64,000 nucleotides of DNA from assembly GCA_038093515.1 (NCBI GenBank), contig JBBPSI010000013.1, forward strand, positions 216,145 to 280,144, given 5' to 3'. Both the position numbers and the translations under genes were made by a program. Of the stretch, positions 48,943-60,195 are shown piece by piece. The notes under the pieces are model-generated. The model ran no database searches. It was given only the letters and a program-made list of their open reading frames with translations, and was not told where the DNA came from. This stretch comes from Butyriboletus loyo (Eukaryota; Basidiomycota; Agaricomycetes; Boletales; Boletaceae). How positions within the stretch are numbered: position 1 is the stretch's first letter; each line of letters begins with the position of its first letter.

Positions 48943-51396
48943 TCATAACGGCACGCCATCAACGCCATCCTCTGCCATTGGTTCCCCATCTACATCGGCA
49001 TCGTCCGCTTCGGGACCACCCGCCATGGAAATGCCGTCAACGTCCTCATCCAGGGGAACACCATCAACGTCCTCGTCGAGAGGACTTCCGTCGACGTCTT
49101 CATCAAGTGGTACGCCGTCGACATCCATTTCTTCAATTGGCATACCGTCCACGCCATCACCATCTCCTTCAGCTTCTTGAGGAACAGAAGGGGTAGGTTC
49201 TTGAGCCGGTTGGAACGACTTGGCCTTGAACCGAGACGCATACGCCGATTGAGCTTCCGGCGCCGTACCATCGTTCCTGTCCTGTTGGTCTGCTTTCAAC
49301 TCCGCATGAGCGGTGCCATCAAGCCGCACTCGAAGTTCGGCCGTAAACTCTGGCGGAAAAACGATCCAGTCTTCCCAGATGTCTACCACCGAGGTGATTT
49401 GCTTCTGGAACGTTTCCGCAGTGATGCGACCAGGGAATGAATGATAAATGGTGGAAAGATGATCAAAAACAATGCCAAGGCGTGATTGGAACTCCTGACG
49501 AAACTTCCATGCACTCGGTACTGGAGCGGCTGAATTGTGGAGAATATCACAAATAAGGTGAAGGCGTGCGATCTTGCGTGGGACTGGGGTGCCGTCCACT
49601 AACAAAGAAGAGATGATAATGTCGGAAACCTAGGCGAAGACGGTGAGATTCAAGGGACCAGACGATGAGCTAATTACAGACCTCACGAGCCGCCTCGGCA
49701 TGTTCCAGGCTGAACGTCATACAACGAGCAAGTTCACCTCGCTTGCCAGAAAGGGCGCGCAACATCGCCTCGAACCTCTTCCGTGCGAATTTCCCTAGGA
49801 CGGTCTTTTTAGTACGTTCTTGCTCTGATTCCTCCGCGGAGTCGGTCGAATATACCGAATTGTACCCCTGATATGAACCTGTCAATGAAATACGGAGCAT
49901 ACAAAGAAACGAGAACGTGCATCATCATCAAAGTCTGGTTCCACGATGTCGTCGCGCTCAACTAGCCCTCGATAGAAGGCATGTCTATGGTGCTATAAAT
50001 ACGATTATTAAACGAGAAAGTGAGCGACGTCCGGAGGAATATGAACGACTCCTGCTCCTTCCCCTGCCATGATGTGGATCTCTAGAATTGGAGCGTGAAC
50101 GGGATTGGCGACTCGCAACTACAAAATTAGGCTGAGCTCCATACACAGCGAGAGCATATAGGCAGGACCCGCACCATACAACGGCTTTGCTGCCATGGGG
50201 ACAGCTTTGCTCCACCCGACGCGTAACACCGAGCCTCCCCAATCATAACCGTCCATTTCTCTCAGTGCAACCTCTGCATCTTTGCGTTTCATGAACGAGA
50301 CAAAGCCACTGAGACCAGCATTACGATTTCGTCTTGACGCGGTCATATCACTACCAGGACCGCCGCTGCCGTCACCACGAGGCCACATGATCTTGACCTG
50401 ATGCTCTGAGTTGGGAGAGGGCTCAGTGAAAAGTAAGGACCTACAGAGCCAACGGGTCCATGACGAGCAAAGAACTGGCCCAAAGATTGCTCCGTAGCGT
50501 TGGAAGGCAAGTTGGCGACGAAAAGATTAGACGTCTGGGGAAGCACCACGTTCGAGGTGTAGAAGGACGAGCCTTTGTATGTTGCTTACCTCAGGGTCTC
50601 CTCGATCCTTACTTCCACTCTGGCCCTCGTAAGCTAAAGGGAATTAATTGAGAACGACGATCCATAGACGCACACTAGCACAAACCTGCCAAAGCAGTCA
50701 CGGACCGTCCGTGGGCTACAGATGAAGCTGAGAAACCTTTCGAGCACGTTGTGTTACCTCGACTTACCAGAACGAGAATACCGAGCCTCTCGCAAGGCCT
50801 GTTCCCTAAACATGGAGTCAGGGGAAGGAGGGCATGATTACGAATCTACGTACCTCTTGATTTCCTCGAGGAATGAATCCATGGCGCGCTTGCCTTTCGG
50901 TTTCGGAGCGCTACTCGGTGGGGAGACCTGAAAGACCATCAGTCTATGGGGTCAAGTATACAGTGACGCCTCACTTCTTCCATTTCCTCCCGCAAGATCC
51001 TTGTCCGAGAACTCTCAACCGCACCCCTTGCAGAGGGCTGATAAGGCGTTCTCGCATCTTCCAAGCTTCGAACGAAAGTTGATCCCGCCCTCTTCCTGCC
51101 CGCGTCCTCGCCCTCGAACGCGTCTAAAAAGTCGGCATACGCTATGGCCGCGTTCTCTTCTTCCTCTTTCTTCTTTGCCTCTGCCGCTTCTTTCTCCTTC
51201 TCCCGCCGAGACTTGCGCACAGTCCCTTGAGTGTACTGGGACAACTTTTGATCATCCAATGGCTTTTGCTGGTTATATGAAGCAAATGTAAGTGCCTCGA
51301 AATCAAAGAAATGGGTCCTATCCATCGCACTGGGAACGAAGCTTCTTCGTCGTCGTTATCAAAAAACGCCGCTAACTTGGATTTCGTTTTATCCAT
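48943..51396 (-). CDS. U2 snRNP-associated U2SURP/SR140-like protein, SURP module apparently lost
   Basis: The start 'MDKTKSKLAAFFDNDDEE' splices to 'ALTFASYNQQKPLDD', a basic coiled region, then an RRM (RNP2 'LFVANL', RNP1 'LSGFVSFM', 'LRVGWSKAVP'), an RS-rich linker ('VASRQSRSRSNSRD'), 'HHRHAFYRGLVE', 'GYNSVYSTDSAEESE', and a CID domain ('RKRFEAMLRALSGKRGEL', 'PRKIARLHLICDILHNSA', 'WEDWIVFPPEF'). It ends in acidic repeats of the type DVDGVPLDED. In relatives a SURP module lies between the linker and 'HAFYRG'; here only ~21 nt separate them, with TAG directly before CAC and no intron giving a consistent phase. The locus may be broken, or the sequence may have a deletion. Otherwise the role would be U2 snRNP-linked splicing. 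Confidence 0.8.
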
Positions 51397-51519
51397 GGGA
51401 TGATCAGAGAGTAGCAGTGCGATACTGCAGCTGGCAGCGTACTAGAGGGCAAGACACGGGTTCCCACGCTTACATACACCCAAAATCGATTACACAGCAG
51501 CCGAGATATCCCAGGAAAT

Positions 51520-53918
51520 CTACATCATCAAGCTAGCCAGACCTCCCGTGGCGTATGCCATTGGCTTCAGAGGTGGATGTGGTTGTGCTTCAAATTGATA
51601 GTACTTTAGATCTCCAGCAGCGTCTATGCGGATCTGTTGGTACAGCATCAGAGTGTGGGCTAAAACCAAATACATTCAACTACTCACATATGCGCCCTTG
51701 TTCCCCACTTGATCAACGTAGTTGGGTGCGGAGAAGACCTAGAATAAGAGTGAATATCCACGCGATGGATTAGTGAATGTAGACTTGCGGTTGTGCACAG
51801 TCCGTCGTGCTCAACGGCATAGCCATCTAGAGCATGTTGAGCATGGACGAGATCAGCACATGATCAAGCTACATACTCTCTCGCACTTCGTGGCTGCGAA
51901 TGACACCGGTGACACCGTTGAGGTCGCACCACCGTTTGGTGACATCCGGTCCGAAAGAAATACCAACGCCCTAGAGCACACTAAGACAACGTGTGATAAA
52001 AAACCAGCCTGACCACGTACCCGTTTACTTGGCCCGCGGCCCGGTGTTTCTTGAGGGTCGGTCCAGAGCATCTGCGGTCGCGTAAGAGAGTGCGCAAAAT
52101 CCTTTCCTTGAATTCATACCTCGCCTGGAGGTCAGGCGTCTCAGCATTTGAGATTGAAGCTCCAACCAAACACTCACACATTAAGCCCTCCTGTCCAGGT
52201 TGTCTTCCGATGCGCGGTATCTTCCGTATTTCCTCTAATGTCACGCCATCTTTGCTGAACAACCCACCATGAACGACAAAGTAACGCTTGAGCTTTTCTG
52301 GAGATAATATTGTCTTCGGGGTGATGTCTGTGGATGCTTTTGTTGCGCTGACCAGAGTTGCTAGAGGCACTAAACGAACAGTCAAGTTTTCAGATGACAT
52401 CTAACCTCAAGCCACGCACACTCCGTAAATACATGGGCGAAAAGCTAAGTTTGGCAACTCAGTCTTGGAAAAACCAAGTTTAACCTGCCTTACCTTGTAC
52501 GTCTGTTCCCCATGTTTGTGTTTGGCTTCACCTTCGAATCCATACGTCCGGTTCATTTCCTTGGCTTCATGGTTGCCTCTATTGATGAACATTCGGGTAG
52601 GGTATAACCCTGACGTCCTTCAACCACTATGGAAGGCCGCGGAGCTCAGTTAGCACTTACATTTATAGGCAAAGGCAGTCAATATCACTTCGATAGACCA
52701 GGATCCTCTGTCAACCAGATCGCCGTTCATCAATAGACAATGATCAGATGAGGGCGGTCCAGTGAGCGAGTACAAATGCAGCAAATCGTAGAACTGCCCT
52801 AAATGAGATGTGCGTTGGTTCACGACAGTACAAGAGTATCAATCTCAAAACACACCGTGAACATCTCCAAGGACGTCGCAGGTTACTCCGCCCGTAAGAT
52901 CGAGATTGACCAGGCTATCCTCTTTCACAAATGACGAATGGGCGCCGAGAACGATCTCCCAAGCATATCTCCGTGGAAGCTTCTTGCCTTGTTTAAACCA
53001 GTCGATCATGCGTAATATGAATCCATGGGTGATTGTATATTTTCCGTCCTCGGTCACATCTAGTTTCGGACCCGCATAGTCGGCTTCTATGTCGCACCCA
53101 CCTAGTTAATATGCTCGTCAATAAATGTGATTGCGCAGATAAGAGCTCCGGCAGACCTTGTGCTATAATTTCCAAACAGCGCTCCACAGCGTCCTTTTCC
53201 TCTTCCATCTCAATCGCCTAAAACGCGTTCGGCATGAATAACAACACCTAATTCAAGATTTCACACCTTCTCGAACTCGATTTTCCGAACGAGCTTTTGA
53301 GTTGCTGTCAGCTGCGATCTGACAACATCATTCTTTGGTTCTAGGGCAACGACCTTCTTGAAATCAACGACCGCCAACTGAGGTTTGGCGATCTGAAGGT
53401 AACACGTTGCTCGCCTGATGTGCGCAATGAACGATGCATGTCACCGTACGTGAGAACAGGCAGACGCACCTATAGTATGCCTTTGCATACTTGGGATCGA
53501 CCTCAATTGCCTTGGCTGTTTGTCATGAATCTCGTGTGACCGGGGCAGAACGCAAGATCCACTCACACGCGTCATCGAGCGCAAACCCGTATTCTTCTAG
53601 CTTTGTTCTCGCAGTAGCTCGATTGCACCAGACGGTGGCATCCCTGGGATTCAGTTCGATAGCCTTTGAGTAAAGGTTGACGGCCGTTGTGAAGTTACGA
53701 CCTGGACACCCCATCGTCATGCTACCATGGCTGATCGGACTGCAGTACATACATGTGAACGCTTTGTTGGCCTCTACTTTCAGCTTCGCAGCCTGTTCCC
53801 TGTCTTCATCGGTCACGTCTCTCGGACTCAGTGTCGGTAACACGGGTGAGGGCAGCGATGTTAGCGATGTTGAAGCGGGTGAGGAGGGTGCCGAGGACGA
53901 CGATGAACTGTCGCCCAT
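51520..53918 (-). CDS. PPT1: Serine/threonine protein phosphatase 5 (TPR-containing)
   Basis: Multi-exon gene starting '[16 protein letters not shown]'. N-terminal TPRs ('[20 protein letters not shown]', '[12 protein letters not shown]', '[20 protein letters not shown]') come first, then the PPP catalytic domain with its metal and phosphate motifs: 'CDVLGDVHG', 'MNGDLVDRG', '[20 protein letters not shown]', 'VVHGGLF', '[10 protein letters not shown]', '[18 protein letters not shown]'. The tail '[19 protein letters not shown]' ends at 51520; a C-terminal helix in PP5 packs against the TPRs for autoinhibition. PP5 acts with Hsp90, removing phosphates from clients and Cdc37. Length is about 530 residues, usual for the family. 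It begins ~360 bp after the lytic-enzyme gene on the same strand. Confidence 0.94.
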
Positions 53919-54275
53919 AGTGCTCTGATGATCTGTAGAGATATGTTAAGGCCGCAAAGTCTCAATGTCGGTCGCCGGGTCAACTCGTCGCCGATTTTTC
54001 TTAAAGTGAGAAACCAAGTTCGCGGTCTCATATCATCTCACGATCGGTGGCTGTGCCACATCTTCCACCTAACCTTCACATTAACGAAAGAAACAGTGCT
54101 CAACGACAGGACGACGAGAATAATAGACCACCCTGAATACTAAACACCTCATTCAATGCCAGGGCAGATCAGTCGGAGAGATTACGGAGGGCGGCAAGGC
54201 CGTCTTAGCATACTAGTCAAATTATCGCCTCCGCGAGATCCACCGTATCCACGGATGCTAGGGAAAGGGTAGAGC
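53919..54275. other. Intergenic space upstream of PP5 gene
   Basis: 357 bp between the start of the phosphatase gene and the stop of the lysozyme-like gene, both on the minus strand. It should hold the phosphatase promoter. Nothing else was recognised. Confidence 0.4.
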
Positions 54276-55674
54276 TCAGTTTGAGCAAACGTTGAGGTTG
54301 AAGTATTTGCCGAGAGGCGGCTTGTGCTCGTAGGCATTGATGTCTTGCATCCATCCATTCAAAAATTGGTGCAGGCTGGTGGGATGATCAACCGATCAAC
54401 CACGACGTCAGCACTGTGCTACACCCGCTGAGGTAATATTCTCACTAGTCCAGATTGTTTTGCTCGCGACAGTTGCCGTTCTGAGCGGCAGCAATTGCCT
54501 TCGCCTATTGGAAACGGTCAACTGCTCGTCGCCTAGCACGCAGAAAACTCACGTATGTCAAACCCTTGTACCAACCATTGTAATGACCAATTGCTAGAAG
54601 GAGATCGCCATTCACGCTTTCGAGGGTCTGCGAGAAGAATTGAGCCCCTGTATGGATGTTGAAGTCCTGAAGAATTCCACAGTTAAGATGCGACATATCA
54701 CCAACAAAAGAGCACCTACAGGGTCTTGGCAATTGCCGCCGGGTGCACCACTACATTTATCAACAGTGATTTGCATCAGACCCTGCTCACCAGCACCTCC
54801 AACAGTAGTAGGAATGCATGAGCTCTCCTGCATTGCGAACGATGCAAGTATAACAGCAGGGACTAGTTTCGGTGCTCAGTGATCAGTCCAAATTTGAAGT
54901 CACCACGAAGACTAACCGCCGTATTGTTGGCCGTACTTTTCGAGGAGAGGCACGAAACGCTTGCAGGCAGAGAAAGCGGATCCGGGGTTATATGCGACCT
55001 GCGAGAGTTCAACGCTGACAATGCCGTCGACGAGTATGAGAGGAGGAGTCCACCCTCCCGATGTCAAGCCACAGTTCAAGAAATCAATATTCCCATTGGG
55101 TCCGCTCAACGCAGTTATTTGCGCTAAAATGCATGTCAAGCACGAACGAACACAAATGATTAGCGACTCATACTAGTAGCCCCACTCGGACCGCAAGAAC
55201 CAGTTGATACGACATTGACAAGACCACCAGTGGGGCTGATGTTTGCCGCCAACAACTCATTAATTGAGGAAGGCATAGGCTGTGGAGTAACAGGGGTAGA
55301 ATGAGTTATAGGTGTATTGGGGAATGTATCGGCGGGCGTAGAGGCACCAGCTGGCACCATGGGTAATAACATGGATGAGACGACCCTGGTCTAGCATAGC
55401 CAGAATTTCAATCAGTATTGAATTACCAAGAAAATACAGTACGCTTGTTCTTCTACGACGAGGGGAAGAAACTAGTGAAACTCACCAGTGTGGGCCTCGG
55501 CTTGCAGGTTCTGTGTACGTAGGTGGTAATATGACGTCTGCTGACTGAAGAGACCGCTTCGCGCGCCGCGCGGGCATGTCTTGCCATCAAAGCGGGCTTG
55601 CCTCCACTGGCGTGCCCCGCAACAGAAGCAGCGATAATGAGAAGGACGATAATGAATGACGCTGCGAGTTTCAT
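54276..55674 (-). CDS. Secreted lysozyme/lytic-transglycosylase-like protein
   Basis: Begins with a strong signal peptide ('MKLAASFIIVLLIIAASVAG') at 55674. A basic propeptide-like stretch and a Pro/Thr/Ser linker follow, then a transglycosylase-fold domain: 'CKRFVPLLEKYGQQYGG', 'AMQESSC' (Glu in the place of the catalytic acid), 'GAGEQGLMQITVDKC', 'LLAIGHYNGWYKGLTY', 'CREQNNLDYLHQFLNGWMQD', ending 'GKYFNLNVCSN' and a stop at 54276-54278. About six exons with 45-60 bp introns. The Glu-Ser...GLMQ...YN(G) pattern is that of SLT/goose-lysozyme-like glycosidases acting on peptidoglycan or chitin-like polymers, so a role against bacteria or in wall remodelling is likely. The substrate is not proven. 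Confidence 0.82.
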
Positions 55675-57094
55675 GCTCAAGCCTGTAAAAGAATGAGTGA
55701 GATGAGTAAATGAGCGACAGAATGGGTATCGAGAAGTGAAAGAGAACAAAGAAAACAAATGCTGTTTATTTCCACCAGCTGCTATGTACTGTTGCTGCCG
55801 ATGAAATTGCCTAGAACTTGGAATCGCGGTGTTTTGGGACCACATACTAAAGCCGGCAGCACTGTGACGACTGTGCTGGGCGATATGCGTACGACTGTTG
55901 GAACCCAAGCGATCAGTATGCGGACATGGCCTCGGACACTGGCTCTGTTCGCATTGTGACGGAGCAGAGACAAACAAGGTTCGAATACAATGACAGGATT
56001 GGATGGTCCTTGGGCAGAGTGGCACTTTGTGCGATACTCTTTACGTATGAGAGAATCCTATTAAATAACTGTGATTGGTCGACTCAGGACAGGGTCAGTC
56101 TTGAATAGTTCTATTTGATGCCACTGTTTGTAGACGGGCAATTGTTTGATGTCACGCTGGCAACTCATATACATAGCCAAAGGCTAGTCTTTGCCCTCGA
56201 CGCTGTTTAATATGAGGGCAAGACGATGCGCAATGGGTCAAGGAATCGGGTTCGGGTTGTTGAGACGGACCGGCCGGGTTCCAAGCGAACGGATAGCACA
56301 CGGAGGGCGTGAGTACTGCAACGATCAGCCAGGGAGGTGTCCTGAGGATGACACGTGGAAACGAACATGTGTACGGCGCAAGGTGAGAGAATCGTGGATA
56401 GTCATGATTGTCGACGGACTTTGCGATATGGAGTGATGCGCCTGACGAGGACAAAAAAGGAGAACTGGGCGACTGCGCAAGAGACAAGTTTGGCATGGCT
56501 GTTTCAGCCCCGAAAATAACACAATGACTGGATGCAACGGACTACACAGCTTCGGAAGCGGCGTGCTGCTCGCCTTGTACACAGGCGTTGGCAGCAGTGA
56601 CACCGCCGACTCGCAATCAACCGTTTTGGCACGGCGGCGACGGGGGCAGGCTATGCAACGAACGGACCCCGTGATGTGGTGTCAGGGGGACAGGGTGGGA
56701 GAGTGACTCCTTCATTTTATACGAGTCAACTGCACACAGACTATTTAGAATTCATCCTCTCCCCCATCAGACGCTCAGCAGCTCTTCTTTCCAACTTTCC
56801 CATTGTATAGCGTTCTCCTGCAAAGGAGAGTCCTATACAGCCCGAGGACGACCTAGAGTCTTGTAGACTTTAGACCCGTCCTTTCAACCCAACGTGTCAC
56901 AATGTGCCCATACACCATAGTCCGATTCGCCAAACCCATTCGCCAAATTGTCGCCGTCAAACTCGAGATTTCGCCCGCTACTCCTACCCTACTCCACAGT
57001 TTTAATGCTCCCAGTATTGTATTCTAGATAACCCACCCAAACGCCCGTATTTCTTGCATCGTCCGCTTCTTCGCACCGATTCTGCGCTCAGTTC
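55675..57094. other. 1.4 kb intergenic region, likely promoter and long leader of the cyclin gene
   Basis: Lies between divergent genes (lytic enzyme to the left, cyclin to the right). No domain-bearing frame was found. The right part (from ~56700) is pyrimidine-rich, as in fungal 5' leaders, and contains a short upstream open frame listed separately. Confidence 0.45.
56902..57027 (+). other. Possible upstream open reading frame in the cyclin leader
   Basis: ATG at 56902 opens a 41-codon frame ending at TAG 57025-57027, 67 bp before the proposed cyclin start. The codons look protein-like ('MCPYTIVRFAKPIRQIVAV'). It could be a regulatory uORF, an unrecognised first exon, or chance. Confidence 0.3.
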
Positions 57095-58839
57095 ATGGTT
57101 CGACCTCCCGCACATTCATTGCCCCATCGGGGCTCCCCTTCAACTTCACACACGAGGGTTCGTTGGCAACCCTACCACGCTTCAGTTCAATCTATTCCCA
57201 CCCGCTCATCGCCTTTTCCCTATCTCATCACGCCCGCCTCGTCTACTTCCTCCATCTCTCCTTCTCCCCGTTGTCTCTCCGAACCCGACCGTCCTCGCCA
57301 TGCCCATCTTCCACCCCGTGAGCCCAAACTCCGCGACATTCAAAAGTCAAAGTTTGCTCTCAGTCTCGTTGGTGAGCCACTTATAGTTCATGCTTGTTCG
57401 TCTATTTAGGTCTCTCCCGCGATAAAGACCAAGCCGTGAAATCCTTATGCGATATATGGCCTCACCAAGACATACCTACCGTATTCCTGACCTCAGGGCG
57501 CCCAGTGGTCTCCCCGATGTCATGTTCGGATCATCTACGTGCTCCCAATCCACTCTACTCCACTTCCCGCAACAGTCAGCTCCCGTCCCCGATCTCTCCG
57601 ACGACACAACCCACTCCAGTTATCTCTCCCGTCTCGTCGTATTCAGCCCAGCCCGTTGCCTGTCCACAATTCCAGCGCTCCGATATCGCGCCGATCAAAG
57701 GTTTCGTCCACGAGGTTCTCCGTCGCTCACGGACTTCAGGAACTGTGCTTCAAACAGCACTATGCTACCTCGAAGCCATCCGCTCAAAGGTCCCGGATCT
57801 CGTTCGGAAAGAAAAGCAAAATTTCTCATCTTCCTCCCTTGTGGGATTGGATGTTGATCGGATATCCCAAGGCGAGGTCGGCATTGACTACGACACTGAC
57901 TTCAGTGATCCAGCTCTCTCCCCCGACACATCGTCTTCCAACGGTCTACTCGCTACCGTGCGCATATGGTCGCTTTCGCACGAGGCCGATGCTTCGTTCT
58001 CAATGGAACCGAGTCTCGATGCTGACAAGGTGCCGGGACACAAGTCGAAGACAAACAACGCCTCCCTCCCTCCCCTCCCCCCTCTCCCCTCCCCGTTGCT
58101 TTGTCCCCGTCGCACCTTCCTTGCATCATTGATCTTGGCGTCGAAATTCATGCAAGACCGTTGCTACTCGAATCGCGCATGGGCCAAGCTCTCTGGTCTC
58201 CCGCCGCGGGAGATTGGCCGATGCGAGCGCGCGCTTGGAGAAGCTCTCGAGTGGCGTCTTTGGGTCGGCAAGTTGCCTGCAGCGCAATCCGCCTCAGGAC
58301 GTGCTCTCACCAAGAGCAAGAGTGAAAGCGACGTCTTTCTCTCTGGAAACTCTCCCATGGCATACACGGCTAGCGATATGGATACATCTTTGCCTTCTTG
58401 TAACGTTGCCTCACCCCCTGGTTCGAAGAACTCTCCGCTCAGGAGGTGTTCGACTGTACCCGCTGGGAGCCTATATTTGGAAGGTCCGCCCATAAGCGGA
58501 ACTAACTATGCCAGTCCAACTATCTACTGCCCCAGCCCGTCGACACCGGGACTCAGCTATTCTCCGACCCCGACGGAATCATCGCATGGCGATCGTACCG
58601 TACAAATGACCACCTTCATGGACGTATCTACGCCGCCGCCCGGTCAGTTCGCCACCTTCACTGGTGCGCAGAACGACAAGATGCTGGTGACGTTGTCCGT
58701 ACCATCGAACGGTCTATACGTGTATGCGGGTTCGCAAGATATCGCTTTGTCCCCTCTTTCGCATCGAATCGACTCGGAATATTTCGTGCCTCACGGTGTT
58801 CCCCCAAATAACGTATGGATGTTCAGTGACGATGCCTGA
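57095..58839 (+). CDS. PHO80/Pcl-type cyclin
   Basis: Two exons, 57095-57371 and 57410-58839 (38-bp intron); 1707 nt, 568 residues. The cyclin box spans ~residues 180-370, interrupted by a Ser/Asp-rich loop: 'IKGFVHEVLRRSRTSGTVLQ', 'ALCYLEAIRSKVPDLVRKE', 'CPRRTFLASLILASKFMQDR', 'RAWAKLSGLPPREIGRCERA', 'ALEWRLWVGK'. These are the hallmarks of Pcl cyclins that partner the Pho85/CDK5-like kinase. The 200-residue C-terminal tail is Ser/Pro/Thr-rich and may be phosphoregulated. Related fungal proteins act in phosphate, amino-acid or morphogenesis signalling; the specific pathway cannot be chosen here. The start could be a little further upstream. Confidence 0.88.
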
Positions 58840-59625
58840 CCGTACCACTATATCATCCACCCTGTGTTCGTTGTAAATAGCTGTTTACCTTTTTTCTTCT
58901 TCTCTATCATCTTGCCTACTTGCCTTGTATGTGTGTCTCGCGACGAAGCGGGGGGTGAAGGAGCGGCATTGAGTGATGTCTCTGAACATTTTTTGTCTCG
59001 TGTAAAATGTACTGCCTCCTATACCCCATAGACTTCTGCTTTCGAGCGTTTGTCGACGGCCGGTGCACATCCGGTGAGATCCGTCCGAAATGGCCAGTAT
59101 ACTGGTACGAAACTATGAGAGAAACCGACAGACGGATTGGTCACCAGTCCAGTATTAACAACATCAAATCATCCGACTATAAACAACTCCGTGGGACGAA
59201 CAGAAGCAATACGAGGGGGGAACATAAGCGATGGGAGGTAAATTTATGATGAGACTATCGCACGTGCGGTCACGCTGATAATACCGGCCTCAGTCGACAC
59301 AAAGATCATGCCATGCCAGAGAGCACTCGACCGATTGGAGAATGCGGGATACATGGGGACCTACTTAGTCTTGAGTAAGTGTATGCAATGATGAGACATT
59401 ATATCGGGGCCACGTGCAGAGTTCTACTATCGTTCGGAGAAAGGGGGGCAGCCTAATTATTTGCTTTGCTCAAGTTAGAACAGACCTCCCTTTGTCCGCC
59501 CGAAGAAGCCGCGCGTGTCGCATTCCGACCAACGACAAATGACAAATAGCAAGGTATTTTGACCAACCATGTAGTACGTCGTCAATACGGCCTAGGACGA
59601 AAACCAGTCTAAAGCTGGTTCGTGA
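58840..59625. other. Intergenic, nothing recognised
   Basis: Contains the 3' untranslated region of the cyclin gene at its left end and AT-balanced sequence without domain-bearing frames, repeats or RNA genes that I could detect. Confidence 0.4.
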
Positions 59626-60107
59626 TCAGCCCACCGTAATGACAGCTTAGGTATAAAACAAACGGTGAGGAAACAGAAACAGAGTAAGATTGACTGAAGA
59701 CCTAACCCACGCACACTTACGTAACCTTGATCGTACTGTGGCCGAAGGGGAACCATGTACAGGTATGTGCCTCGTTGAAAAAGGGATGCGTTGACGGTGA
59801 AATCCAGTAACGATGTCGGGGCCCAGCGTGGGTACTAGGTAGGGTGATCGAAGAATCATATCAACCCACCATGGCCCATCACGGGCTGGCCCAGAGCACT
59901 CCGATACACACGGTGCGCAGAATAACACATCCAAACGTAACAACTCCATACCTCTCGCAACGGTGGGAAGCCGTGAGCATCGTGAAGATGTCGGACTCAG
60001 GTGAAAACCAGTCCGCGGAGAAAGAGCAGAACCACGCAAGAAAAAAAGTGTAGATCCGTAAAGTGGACAAGATACATGATAGCTCGCTGGCACAAGGCTG
60101 TGCCAGG
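59626..60107 (-). CDS. Weak candidate small gene, unknown
   Basis: One exon looks genuine: after an acceptor near 59836 the minus strand reads 'RWAPTSLLDFTVNASLFQRG' and 'TYLYMVPLRPQYDQGY', then a clear GTAAGT donor and, after ~70 nt, a short end 'AVITVG' with TGA at 59626-59628. Upstream exons were not resolved; 'MYLVHFTDLHFFSCVVLLF' at ~60080 could be a signal peptide. 'GTYLYMV' resembles 'GKGYLYVR' in the neighbour at 60196, so the two might be diverged relatives. Confidence 0.3.
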
Positions 60108-60195
60108 TACCGTTTCAAAAAAAAAAAAGGGAGGGAACAGCGAAAGGATACAGGGATCCGGGCTGAAACATGAAACTTTCAAAGGGATGCCTCAA

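Noticed and set aside
55970..55995. TTCGAAT-like T-loop suggesting a tRNA
   Set aside because: No matching A-box, acceptor stem or anticodon arm could be built upstream.
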